46,501 nt of DNA, taken from JBMNKL01 sp050261495. GTDB taxonomy: Bacteria > Bacillota > Clostridia > Acetivibrionales > DTU013. A program made the position numbers and the translations under genes. Each line of letters opens with the position of its first letter. Position 1 is the first letter of the stretch. Below the pieces are notes generated by a model that saw only the letters and a program-made list of their open reading frames with translations, did not search any database and was not told the DNA's origin. The stretch spans positions 1-46,501 of the forward strand of contig JBLNDI010000098.1 of assembly GCA_050261495.1 (NCBI GenBank), written 5' to 3'. Shown piece after piece: positions 1 through 6,478 of this stretch.

Positions 1-440
1 AGAATATTTATCTTTATTTGGCTATCATTAAAAGCATCTTTAATAATTGAAAGTTTTTTCTTTAATTTTTCATTAAACCTATCGTATCTCTCTTCAATTA
101 AATCAATTATGCCATCTCTAAATTTTCTTAATTCGCCAGTTTCCGGTTCTCCAGTTCCTTCTTCAATAAATTTAGACTGAACTAAGTATAGTGTATTCTG
201 TTGATCGTCATAATAAACTGCATCGATACCATTATCACCGTAGCCATCAGTGATTGAGGCTGCTGAATCTTCAATTGATGCAGATGCAATTATATGAATA
301 CTATAAGCAGCCAATGCTCTTGAATTGAAAGCTTTTTGTCTTTCTTCTTCAGTTTTTTTATCATAGTCTGATAAGTCAATCTTTCCATCAAACAAATTAA
401 ATAATGCAGTCTTTATATGATTTACATGAATTCTAGACAT
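1..440 (-). CDS. AIPR-family (abortive infection/phage resistance) protein, N-terminal part
   Basis: The gene starts at ATG 438-440 and runs off the left edge, so only about 146 residues are visible. A GAGGGGGT ribosome site precedes the start. Reading the minus strand gives an N-terminus with a run SRALAAYSIH, then SITDGYGDNGIDAVYYD, then LYLVQSKF, followed by a basic helical stretch. This order (RALAAY, DGxGDNGID, hydrophobic strand, QSK) is what I know from AIPR proteins, whose N-terminal part resembles a PD-(D/E)XK nuclease core: the Asp of GID and the Lys of QSK would be active-site residues. Family members are linked to abortive phage defence, but the activity here is inferred. The region is clearly more AT-rich than the genes from 2.6 kb on, and an IS element lies just upstream, which fits acquired DNA. 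The C-terminal two thirds are not visible, so intactness cannot be judged. Confidence 0.72.
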   Translation of the reverse strand, partial: MSRIHVNHIKTALFNLFDGKIDLSDYDKKTEEERQKAFNSRALAAYSIHIIASASIEDSAASITDGYGDNGIDAVYYDDQQNTLYLVQSKFIEEGTGEPETGELRKFRDGIIDLIEERYDRFNEKLKKKLSIIKDAFNDSQIKINI

Positions 441-724
441 AACGTACCCCCTCAATAATATCAGAGCTTTTTTATATACTCACCAAAATTTATTTATACA
501 AACTTATTATAGACATAATTATATCATAAATTCTGGAAAACTTGTTAAAAGACTATTTTTTGACTAATTTTTCAGAATATCACTGCGCCTTCCCGGGCGA
601 GTTATGTCCCCATATTTATCAAAGAAAATCCAGTGAGGCAATTAATGCTTTTCTGGTCGTTTATCTTATAAAGTAAAAACCCGATCATTTTAAAAATAAC
701 CGAGTTTTTATCATCGTTTTAAAG
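441..724. other. AT-rich intergenic region between the AIPR gene and the IS
   Basis: No convincing ORF on either strand. The minus strand carries two TATAAT-like hexamers between about 505 and 530 that may serve the AIPR gene, without a good -35 box. At 675-709 an imperfect hairpin (arms AAAAACCCG and CGAGTTTTT, one mismatch) ends in a T run on both strands and could stop transcripts leaving the IS. Confidence 0.4.
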
Positions 725-744
725 TGTACCCTTTGTCAAGGACA
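725..744 (+). repeat. Left terminal inverted repeat of the IS
   Basis: TGTACCCTTTGTCAAGGACA pairs with the reverse complement of 2584-2603 at 15 of 20 bases, with the outer 8 and inner 5 bases identical. Confidence 0.75.
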
Positions 745-865
745 AAATGAGTTTTTGATTTCAATTCATAAATGAGTATTCAGTGGCTGTTGATTCACCT
801 GTCCCGGACTTTGAGTACTACCATACCGGTGTTTCGGAGTCAGGTTTCCGCATTTATTCCACGAT

Positions 866-1003
866 CCTCTTGACAACGAGCCTCTGCCGGCATGTTTGCT
901 GGCATCAGAGGCATCCCCCATGCTGAACAAGGCAGAAGGGCTCTGGAGGTGGTTGATGCCCGGTCAGATAGCCTAACATGCCGGGCTCTCATTGTCAAGA
1001 GGC
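866..1003. repeat. Nested inverted repeats in the non-coding part of the IS
   Basis: The arm 866-894 (starting CCTCTTGACAACGAG, ending CCGGCATG) is the imperfect inverse of 977-1002 (CATGCCGG, ending TTGTCAAGAGG). Inside the left arm a second hairpin forms: GCCTCTG (880-886) pairs with CAGAGGC (906-912), and CCGGCA (887-892) with TGCTGG (897-902). On the transposase strand this would be the 3' untranslated part of the mRNA. No poly-U tract follows, so it is not a standard terminator. Confidence 0.6.
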
Positions 1004-1030
1004 TTTCGCGGCATAAACGCTGCCTTCCCA

Positions 1031-1990
1031 TCAGCTCTCCTTGAATCCATTTGGCTTGGGTATATTTAGTGGATACTCGCCAGTTGTTAAATATTTGTAA
1101 TACTCTGCAGGAGATAGCTTTGCTAAATCCCATTGATATCTTTCGTAGTTATAATACTCTGTCCAGTCAGTTATTGCTGATAGGATTTCTTCATAAGTGT
1201 TACACTCTTCGATATGAATTTCATCCTTCATATGTCCGAAGAAGGACTCTTGCGGAGCGTTATCCCAGCAGTTTGCCCTTCTGGACATTGACTGCCTTAA
1301 TTCGCTGTTTTTAATCAGCTGTATAAAACTAAGACTAGTGTAATGTGACCCTTGATCACTGTGGATTAGGGTTTCTGCCGTTAAGGAAATCCCATGTTTT
1401 TCAATGAGCTGATTCACTGTCTCAAGTACAAAATCAACTTCCAAAGATGGACTCACTACCCATGCTAGGAGTTCTTTTGTACAGGCATCTATAATAGTAG
1501 ACATATAGCATCTAGGTGCTCTACCGTTAATAATATATGTGATATCTGTAAGCAGAACTTTCCGTGGTCCATGTTCCTCAAACTCGCGATTCAGGAGATT
1601 TGGAGCGACATAGGAAGTACCTATCGCTTTTGCTATACGTCTGTATGGATTTGCTTTGCGAATTGGGCATTTTAATCCATACTTCTTCATAAGACGCCGA
1701 ATCTTTTTTATGTTCATGACAACCGGTGGAGTCTGATGCAGTAATCTCATATAAATCCCACGTGCACCCTTATCATATCCTCTGTGTTTATATGCTTCTA
1801 TGATGAGAAGAAAATCCTGTTGATCCTGTTCTTCTTTCTGTTTTCTAACTTCTTCTGTAGTGAGATAGTGATAATAGCCGGATCTAGAAACACCAGCGAT
1901 TTCGCACAGGACAGAAACATTTAAAAGATTCCCATGCAGTGCTACTGTTTCTTGTATGATTTTATACTTGGCATTTGCAGGAATGATCAT
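1031..1990 (-). CDS. IS3-family transposase OrfB (DDE integrase domain)
   Basis: This 319-residue protein is the catalytic half of an IS3 transposase. It has an N-terminal HTH_21-like segment (VLCEIAGVSRSGYYHYL, about 27-43) followed by an rve integrase core. The three acidic residues are visible: D149 in LLTDITYI, D212 in IHSDQGSHY and E248 in PQESFFGHMKDE, giving the DD(35)E spacing typical of the family. It catalyses strand transfer of the element. The start ATG overlaps the orfA stop in an ATGA, and a GGAGG (2001-2005) lies 10 nt before it, so it could be made by reinitiation. It could also be made as an OrfAB fusion by frameshifting at the A8 run inside orfA. The reading frame is uninterrupted, so it may be active. 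Confidence 0.93.
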   Translation of the reverse strand: MIIPANAKYKIIQETVALHGNLLNVSVLCEIAGVSRSGYYHYLTTEEVRKQKEEQDQQDFLLIIEAYKHRGYDKGARGIYMRLLHQTPPVVMNIKKIRRLMKKYGLKCPIRKANPYRRIAKAIGTSYVAPNLLNREFEEHGPRKVLLTDITYIINGRAPRCYMSTIIDACTKELLAWVVSPSLEVDFVLETVNQLIEKHGISLTAETLIHSDQGSHYTSLSFIQLIKNSELRQSMSRRANCWDNAPQESFFGHMKDEIHIEECNTYEEILSAITDWTEYYNYERYQWDLAKLSPAEYYKYLTTGEYPLNIPKPNGFKES

Positions 1991-2391
1991 AATTCCCGTG
2001 CCTCCGGATCTAAAGATACAATTTTTTTTAGAAACTCTATCTCTTGCTCCTTATATGCCAGTTGCATCTCTAGGTATTTAATCCTGTTTTCTGCTGACAT
2101 ATAGCCGTTTCCAGCTTGCATATAAGTATTCAAGTCACGGAATCCATTGCCTTTTTTTACTTCATTACGGATCATTGTTTTTAATCCGCCAATCCTTATT
2201 TCGCCTAGTATCTCGGGATTAATGCCAAGAGATTTAACTATATCTTTTGGTAATTTCCCTTGCATTAGTGCATTCCAGAATTCTTTTTTGAATTCCGCAG
2301 AGAAGTGTACAGTGCTTGGTGATACATCCAGAACATACTTGCTTTTTCTTAACTCGGACATTTCTTCTGGGGTAAATTTCTTATTTGCCAT
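1987..2391 (-). CDS. IS3-family transposase OrfA (helix-turn-helix subunit)
   Basis: This is the DNA-binding subunit, 134 residues from ATG 2391, where GGAGG sits 5 nt upstream. An in-frame start further upstream (2445) is unlikely because it overlaps the promoter -35 box. The protein begins MANKKFTPEEMSELRKS. Its middle has a helix-turn-helix-like part (GKLPKDIVKSLGINPEIL), and the C-terminus has a heptad-rich helix (ENRIKYLEMQLAYKEQEIEFLKK) resembling the leucine zipper of IS3 OrfA proteins. The A8 run at 2022-2029 lies just after this helix, where IS3 elements slip into the orfB frame. Confidence 0.85.
   Translation of the reverse strand: MANKKFTPEEMSELRKSKYVLDVSPSTVHFSAEFKKEFWNALMQGKLPKDIVKSLGINPEILGEIRIGGLKTMIRNEVKKGNGFRDLNTYMQAGNGYMSAENRIKYLEMQLAYKEQEIEFLKKIVSLDPEAREL
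2022..2029 (-). promoter_or_regulatory. Probable -1 programmed frameshift site (A8 run)
   Basis: In the orfA frame the codons read CTA AAA AAA ATT, so A_AAA_AAA is available for -1 slippage. After slipping, the -1 frame runs without a stop through NCIFRSGGTGI into the OrfB ATG, giving an OrfAB fusion. A GGAGG 17 nt downstream may also drive separate OrfB initiation. Confidence 0.65.
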
Positions 2392-2416
2392 ATATGCCTC
2401 CAATCCAACTACATTT

Positions 2417-2445
2417 ATTGTAATATGCATCTGAATTGAAGTCAA
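2417..2445 (-). promoter_or_regulatory. Transposase promoter
   Basis: Minus strand: TTGACT (2445-2440), 17 nt, TACAAT (2422-2417). Expected transcript start is near 2410, just before the GGAGG of orfA, which supports ATG 2391 as the true start. Confidence 0.65.
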
Positions 2446-2455
2446 AAACTGTTCT

Positions 2456-2603
2456 TGTCCGGAATATAGGGTTTTGAAAATGCATGTGTCCGAACAACAG
2501 GGATTATATAAAATCTATTGTCCGAAATGTAGGGTTTTTTCAAAAACCTAATGTCCGATGGTAAGGGTTTTGAAAACCCAAAGTGTCCAAGCTATAGGGT
2601 ACA
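2456..2603 (+). repeat. Five repeats at about 32-bp spacing at the right end of the IS
   Basis: Copies start at 2456, 2487, 2519, 2552 and 2584 (steps 31, 32, 33, 32). The shared core is TGTCCGAANNNTAGGG, followed in most copies by TTTT and a run of A. The outermost copy is part of the right terminal repeat. A spacing of about three DNA turns puts every copy on the same face of the helix, as expected for iterated transposase sites. Confidence 0.8.
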
Positions 2604-2651
2604 TTATATTTTTTACCCTTTAAAACCCACTCTTTAAATCCCCGCAAAGCC

Positions 2652-4049
2652 TTATTTCATGCGGCTTTCAGCACGTTTTATCTGAACTATGCACTCCACA
2701 TGCCCCGTCCAGGGGAACATGTCCACCGGCTGCGCCTCCGTCGCCTTATACCCCTGCGCATCCAGGTATTTCAAGTCACGCGCCAGCGTGGCAGGGTTGC
2801 AGGAAACATACACGATCCTGGCCGGCTGCATATCGGCTATAAGCCGCAGCAGCGATTCATCGCAGCCTTTGCGCGGCGGGTCGAGCACAACCACGTCGGC
2901 ATGGATGCCCTTTTGGTACATCCGAGGCGCTACTTTCTCCGCTTCGCCTTCAATAAACTCCACGTTGTCCACGCCGTTCAACTCCGCATTTTTGCGGGCA
3001 TCGTTCACGGCAGCCGCTACCACCTCCACCCCGTAAACCATCCTTGCCCTTGACGACAGGAAAAGCGTAATCGTCCCAATTCCACAATAAAGATCAAAGA
3101 CGGTTTCCGAGCCGTTCAAGCCGGCATATTCGAGGACCTTGGAATAAAGCACCTCGGTCTGCGCCGTATTCACTTGAAAGAAAGACCCGGGCGATATCAT
3201 AAACCTGTAATTTCCTATTTTATCGGTAATGCTTTCATTGCCGTATAACAGGATATTCCTTTCGCTCATTATTACATTTGTGTTCTCGGTATTTACATTA
3301 ATATAGATGCTCTTTACCATAGAAGAGCCGGAACTTTGAGCAGCAGTCCCGTCAATAAGCCTTTCTACCAACTCCCTGGCATGAGGCAGCGTATCGCCGT
3401 TGATGACAAGTACCACCATTATTTCGCCGGTGTTAAACCCGACACGCGTTATAACATGCCGTACCAGTCCCTTTCCCGTTTTCTCGTCATATGCCGGTAT
3501 TCCCTTCTCCATCATAAATTTGGCGACAATTTTCCGTATCTTGTCGCTTTCAACATCCTGTATCCGGCATTCCTCCGAGTTGATTACCTCGTGGGAACGC
3601 GACGCGTAAAAGCCCGTGACAATTCTGCCGTCTACGGACGCCACGGGGTACTGGGCCTTGTTCCTGAAATTGTACGGCTGCTTCATCCCTATCGTATCAT
3701 GGACTTTTACGTCTTTAAGCCCGCCTATCCGCTCAATGCTGTCGCATACGAGTTTTTTCTTAAAAGCAAGCTGCGCATTATAATCCATGTGTTGCAGGCT
3801 GCATCCCCCGCAACGCTTATACACGCTGCAGAAAGGAACAATCCTGTCGGGCGATGGCTTGAGGACATTTATCAGCTTCCCCACCGCGTAAGTCTTCTTG
3901 AGCTTGATTATCTTCAGTTCCACCTGTTCTCCCGCCAGGGCGCCGTCCGTGAAAACGGTCAAACCGTCTATCCTGCCTACACCCTGGCCTTCATGGGTCA
4001 TGTCCGTTATTTCAACAACATAATTCCGGTTTTTCTCAACCACCGGCAT
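2652..4049 (-). CDS. rlmD: 23S rRNA (uracil-5-)-methyltransferase, RumA/RlmCD family
   Basis: The enzyme makes 5-methyluridine in 23S rRNA from S-adenosylmethionine; Gram-positive homologues can modify both U747 and U1939. The N-terminal TRAM domain (about residues 5-60) is followed by the iron-sulphur motif C-x5-C-x2-C (CSVYKRCGGC) with a fourth Cys in EECRIQD. The methyltransferase part shows the SAM motif DLYCGIGTIT, then LDPPRKG and the catalytic Cys in YVSCNPATLARD. Length (465 aa) is normal. I chose ATG 4049 because GGGGTGA lies 5 nt upstream; an in-frame GTG at 4058 is possible. It stands alone on the minus strand, with its own promoter at 4086-4116. Confidence 0.93.
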   Translation of the reverse strand: MPVVEKNRNYVVEITDMTHEGQGVGRIDGLTVFTDGALAGEQVELKIIKLKKTYAVGKLINVLKPSPDRIVPFCSVYKRCGGCSLQHMDYNAQLAFKKKLVCDSIERIGGLKDVKVHDTIGMKQPYNFRNKAQYPVASVDGRIVTGFYASRSHEVINSEECRIQDVESDKIRKIVAKFMMEKGIPAYDEKTGKGLVRHVITRVGFNTGEIMVVLVINGDTLPHARELVERLIDGTAAQSSGSSMVKSIYINVNTENTNVIMSERNILLYGNESITDKIGNYRFMISPGSFFQVNTAQTEVLYSKVLEYAGLNGSETVFDLYCGIGTITLFLSSRARMVYGVEVVAAAVNDARKNAELNGVDNVEFIEGEAEKVAPRMYQKGIHADVVVLDPPRKGCDESLLRLIADMQPARIVYVSCNPATLARDLKYLDAQGYKATEAQPVDMFPWTGHVECIVQIKRAESRMK

Positions 4050-4085
4050 ATCATTCACCCCGGTTTTACTTGAACCAATACCTTT

Positions 4086-4116
4086 ATTCTATCCCTTATT
4101 ACGGCAAGTTTGTCAA
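4086..4116 (-). promoter_or_regulatory. Promoter of the rRNA methyltransferase gene
   Basis: Minus strand TTGACA (4116-4111) and TAGAAT (4091-4086) with a 19-nt spacer, slightly longer than ideal; GATAGA at 17 nt is an alternative -10. Confidence 0.5.
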
Positions 4117-4137
4117 GGGTAAGAACGTACAGAAAGG

Positions 4138-4166
4138 TTGAATATAAGCATATCACGCGATATAAT
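4138..4166 (+). promoter_or_regulatory. Promoter of the GNAT gene
   Basis: TTGAAT (4138-4143), 17 nt, TATAAT (4161-4166). It leaves a leader of about 135 nt before the GNAT start, and is divergent from the methyltransferase promoter. Confidence 0.6.
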
Positions 4167-4308
4167 ATACATCACAAAACAGTAATGTCTATTGGGCTAT
4201 TTATGAACGGAGGAGCGTTGTATTCCATTTCCGGTTACATGCCCAGGGATGCTTGCATCGGTATTGCTTCCTGCAGGAATGCTATGCACTGCGAAAGGAT
4301 GAAGAACA

Positions 4309-4797
4309 ATGTATATCAGAAACGCAGAAACTAATGATTTGCCGGTTATTATGAAAATTTATGAAAAAGCCAGGTTATTCATGAAGAACAATGGTAATCC
4401 CACACAGTGGGGCTCGGAATATCCACAGGAAGAAATTGTTGCAAAGGATCTTTCTGACGGAAATTTATATGTTTGTTTAGAGAACAACAATATCGTGGGA
4501 GTATTCGCATTTATTATTGGCGAAGAGCCTACTTATCAAAGGATTGAACAAGGGGCCTGGCACAGTTCGATGCAATACGGGACAATTCACAGGATTGCAT
4601 CGGACGGTAGCACAAGGGGGATTGCAAAAAGTTGTTTTGATTTCTGCAGTAAAAAATGCAATTATCTGAGGATCGATACGCACAGTAACAACAAGCCAAT
4701 GCAGGCAGCCATAAAAAAATATGGTTTCCAGGAATGTGGAATTATTTACGTTCGTGACGGCAGTGAAAGAATAGCATACGACTACCTGGTAAAATAA
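4309..4797 (+). CDS. GNAT-family N-acetyltransferase
   Basis: A 162-residue protein of the GCN5-related acetyltransferase fold, which moves an acetyl group from acetyl-CoA to an amine; the substrate cannot be told from sequence. It opens with the typical first strand and helix (MYIRNAETNDLPVIMKIYEKAR), has the central strands NIVGVFAFIIGEEP and IHRIASDG, and the motif-A region GIAKSCFDFC, where the usual R/Q-x-x-G-x-G/A loop appears as STRGIA. The C-terminal part NKPMQAAIKKYGFQECG is the common motif B. AAAGGA lies 9 nt before the ATG. It appears to be monocistronic. A weak hairpin (GGCGG/CCGCC, 4801-4819) follows the stop. Confidence 0.85.
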   Translation: MYIRNAETNDLPVIMKIYEKARLFMKNNGNPTQWGSEYPQEEIVAKDLSDGNLYVCLENNNIVGVFAFIIGEEPTYQRIEQGAWHSSMQYGTIHRIASDGSTRGIAKSCFDFCSKKCNYLRIDTHSNNKPMQAAIKKYGFQECGIIYVRDGSERIAYDYLVK

Positions 4798-4911
4798 AAG
4801 GCGGCCAACCGGTCCGCCCGTAATTTCACCAGTTCCGGCGCCCGCTCCTGTCTTTTCGCCGGCCTTTCGCTTTCAGGCCTTCAATATATGCTGTTCTCCC
4901 TCCTATTGCTT

Positions 4912-5454
4912 TTAATTAACACCGAAAACCTCTGCCCAAGTATCAATCATTGCATGCAATTTTTTGTGTACACCGTGCCCTACGACATCTTCCTCATGCT
5001 TCTCAAATTGTTCGAACATAAGATCCTGCTCTTGTTCATCAATCACATTATCCGCCATCGCGAAAAGCACATTATTCTCCTTGTCAATATGCCGGCGCAG
5101 CAGGTTGCTGTAAAGCGCGGCGGCATTTTGGAATTCTTCAATATTTTTTTCATCAAGGCTCCGGCTCATTTGTGCAATATATTCCCTGCCCAGGGCATGT
5201 TCCTGCAGCATAACACCGATTGGGCCGCCCTCGTCAGGGATTCCCCTGTTAACCAGTTCTTTGAATAAATGGTTCTCTTCTTTGCCATGGTGGCATTTAT
5301 CCGCAAATATCCTGAGGAAATATACAACCTCGCCGTAATAATGAAGCAAACTCTCAGCATCGCGGCTGCCCGGCTCCATCATTTTGCCAAGTATTTTAAG
5401 GACATAAAGAATAGCCTCATGTTCCTTCCGAAGTTCCTGCGTCGCTTTTCCCAT
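4912..5454 (-). CDS. Hemerythrin-like (HHE cation-binding) protein
   Basis: A 180-residue soluble four-helix-bundle protein. Conserved metal-ligand motifs are in the expected order: KEHEAIL near the N-terminus, CHHGKEENHLF about residue 55, LQEHALGR about 85 and RRHIDKENNVLF about 125. These would bind a di-iron or other metal pair. Proteins of this group are linked to oxygen or nitric oxide sensing, storage or iron-sulphur repair; which applies here is unknown. GGAGGAGG precedes the ATG. It is a single gene facing away from the TetR operon and converging on the GNAT gene, with no strong terminator between. Confidence 0.88.
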   Translation of the reverse strand: MGKATQELRKEHEAILYVLKILGKMMEPGSRDAESLLHYYGEVVYFLRIFADKCHHGKEENHLFKELVNRGIPDEGGPIGVMLQEHALGREYIAQMSRSLDEKNIEEFQNAAALYSNLLRRHIDKENNVLFAMADNVIDEQEQDLMFEQFEKHEEDVVGHGVHKKLHAMIDTWAEVFGVN

Positions 5455-5651
5455 TATAAACCCTCCTCCTGTTAGTTTTCCAAATCATTTTACATTCCAT
5501 ATATACCACCTGGATCGGTATGTCTAACCCAACCTGGAACAGGAAGTGAAGTTGACTCTGTGAAGTCAGCTCTCGTGAAATATAGGCTTCCATGGTATGA
5601 AAAATAGGCTTCTATGGTTCAAAACATATAATGAAATATGGAAATATAACT
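5455..5651. other. Intergenic region before the exporter promoter
   Basis: No gene is visible. It contains a 15-bp direct repeat, ATAGGCTTC(C/T)ATGGT, at 5582-5596 and 5604-5618 (22-bp period), just upstream of the TetR operators; its role is unknown. Confidence 0.45.
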
Positions 5652-5707
5652 TATTGACCAATGTGGTCAATATGTGCTATAATCTTTATTGACCAATCTG
5701 GTCGAAG
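5652..5707 (+). promoter_or_regulatory. TetR-exporter promoter with two operators
   Basis: The promoter is TTGACC (5654-5659), 18 nt, TATAAT (5678-5683). A perfect palindrome TATTGACCA-ATG-TGGTCAATA at 5652-5672 covers the -35 box. A second, slightly degenerate copy (TATTGACCA-ATC-TGGTCGAAG) at 5687-5707 covers the start region. Centres are 35 bp apart. The layout is what autorepression by the TetR protein encoded at once downstream would need. Confidence 0.82.
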
Positions 5708-5827
5708 CTTTATAAAACCCTGGCTGGGAATGTACGAAATGCTTCTTACGGACAGAACGTGCGGAGCAGATGCATATAAACGATGTATATATAAACGACG
5801 CATATGAACAAGGAATAAATTATAGCA

Positions 5828-6478
5828 ATGGCGGGTAAGGCAATGATTGAAAAATTCAAAAACCTGGAGCATGAAAAAAGAGAAAAAATCATAAATGCCG
5901 CAATGGCCGAGTTTGCATTGAGAGGTTACGAAAAGGCGTCGACCAACGAGATTGTTAAGAAAGCGGGCATATCTAAAGGACTGCTGTTTCATTACTTTGG
6001 GAACAAGAAGCAATTATTTCTCTTTTTGTTCGATTACGGCGCAGAAATCATCGCCGGTGAGATTCATAGCAAGCTTGACAGGAAAGAGCGCAGGCTTTTC
6101 GCTATTATAAAGCAGATCACAAAAATAAAGATGGAACTTATGAGAAAATACGAAAAGCTATTCGAATTCTTGCAAGCCGCATACATGGATAGATCGCCGG
6201 AAATCCGTGGTGAAATTGAAAGACGCGGCGCTGAGGCTCCAGGCTCCGTTATGGCCGGGCTTTTTAAAAATACTGACGTATCAGGTTTCCGGCGTGGGCT
6301 GGATCTCGGAAAAGCGCTTGATATTATTACGTGGACTACGGAAGGAATTGTCCGGGGCGAACTCAATAAATACCGGCTTATGAACATCAAGCCCGACTAT
6401 AACGCTATTTTCTTCCGATGCGAGGAATTTATGAAATTGCTTGAAGCATTATTTTATGAGGGAGGACAAGAAAAATGA
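5828..6478 (+). CDS. TetR/AcrR-family transcriptional repressor
   Basis: A 216-residue one-component regulator. The N-terminal helix-turn-helix is clear: KREKIINAAMAEFALRGYEKASTNE is interrupted here only for length, followed by IVKKAGISKGLLFHYFGNKK (about 38-57). The C-terminal helical part should bind a ligand, unknown here. It is first in an operon with the ABC exporter: its stop overlaps the next start in an ATGA. The two palindromes on the promoter at 5652-5707 are the likely binding sites, so it probably represses itself and the exporter. The start is uncertain: ATG 5828 has only a distant AAGGA, and ATG 5843 is an alternative. Confidence 0.9.
   Translation: MAGKAMIEKFKNLEHEKREKIINAAMAEFALRGYEKASTNEIVKKAGISKGLLFHYFGNKKQLFLFLFDYGAEIIAGEIHSKLDRKERRLFAIIKQITKIKMELMRKYEKLFEFLQAAYMDRSPEIRGEIERRGAEAPGSVMAGLFKNTDVSGFRRGLDLGKALDIITWTTEGIVRGELNKYRLMNIKPDYNAIFFRCEEFMKLLEALFYEGGQEK

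Larger units (their letters stand above)
725..2603 (-). mobile_element. IS3-family insertion sequence, about 1.88 kb
   Basis: The element is bounded by imperfect terminal inverted repeats beginning TG and ending CA: left end 725-744 (TGTACCCTTTGTCAAGGACA) and right end 2584-2603, whose reverse complement matches it at 15 of 20 positions. Inside are orfA and orfB on the minus strand, with OrfB carrying the IS3 DDE signature. I see no matching target duplication: the flanks read ttaaag on the left and ttatat on the right. The element is longer than most IS3 members (1.2-1.6 kb) because of about 300 bp of non-coding DNA beyond orfB and about 190 bp of repeats before orfA. It interrupts the space between the AIPR gene and the rRNA methyltransferase. 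Confidence 0.85.

Noticed and set aside
840..1133. 97-residue minus-strand ORF
   Set aside because: It overlaps the end of orfB in another frame and crosses the inverted repeats; no ribosome site and no recognisable protein pattern.
2456..2603. CRISPR array suggested by the 32-bp period
   Set aside because: The repeated core is only about 16 bp and imperfect, the intervening DNA is also partly similar (TTTT then A runs), there are no cas genes, and the last copy is the IS terminal repeat.
3336..4073. 245-residue plus-strand ORF
   Set aside because: It lies antisense to the conserved rRNA methyltransferase and mirrors its codon pattern.
4110..4334. 74-residue ORF before the GNAT gene
   Set aside because: It contains the promoter of the GNAT gene, overlaps its start, and has no ribosome site.
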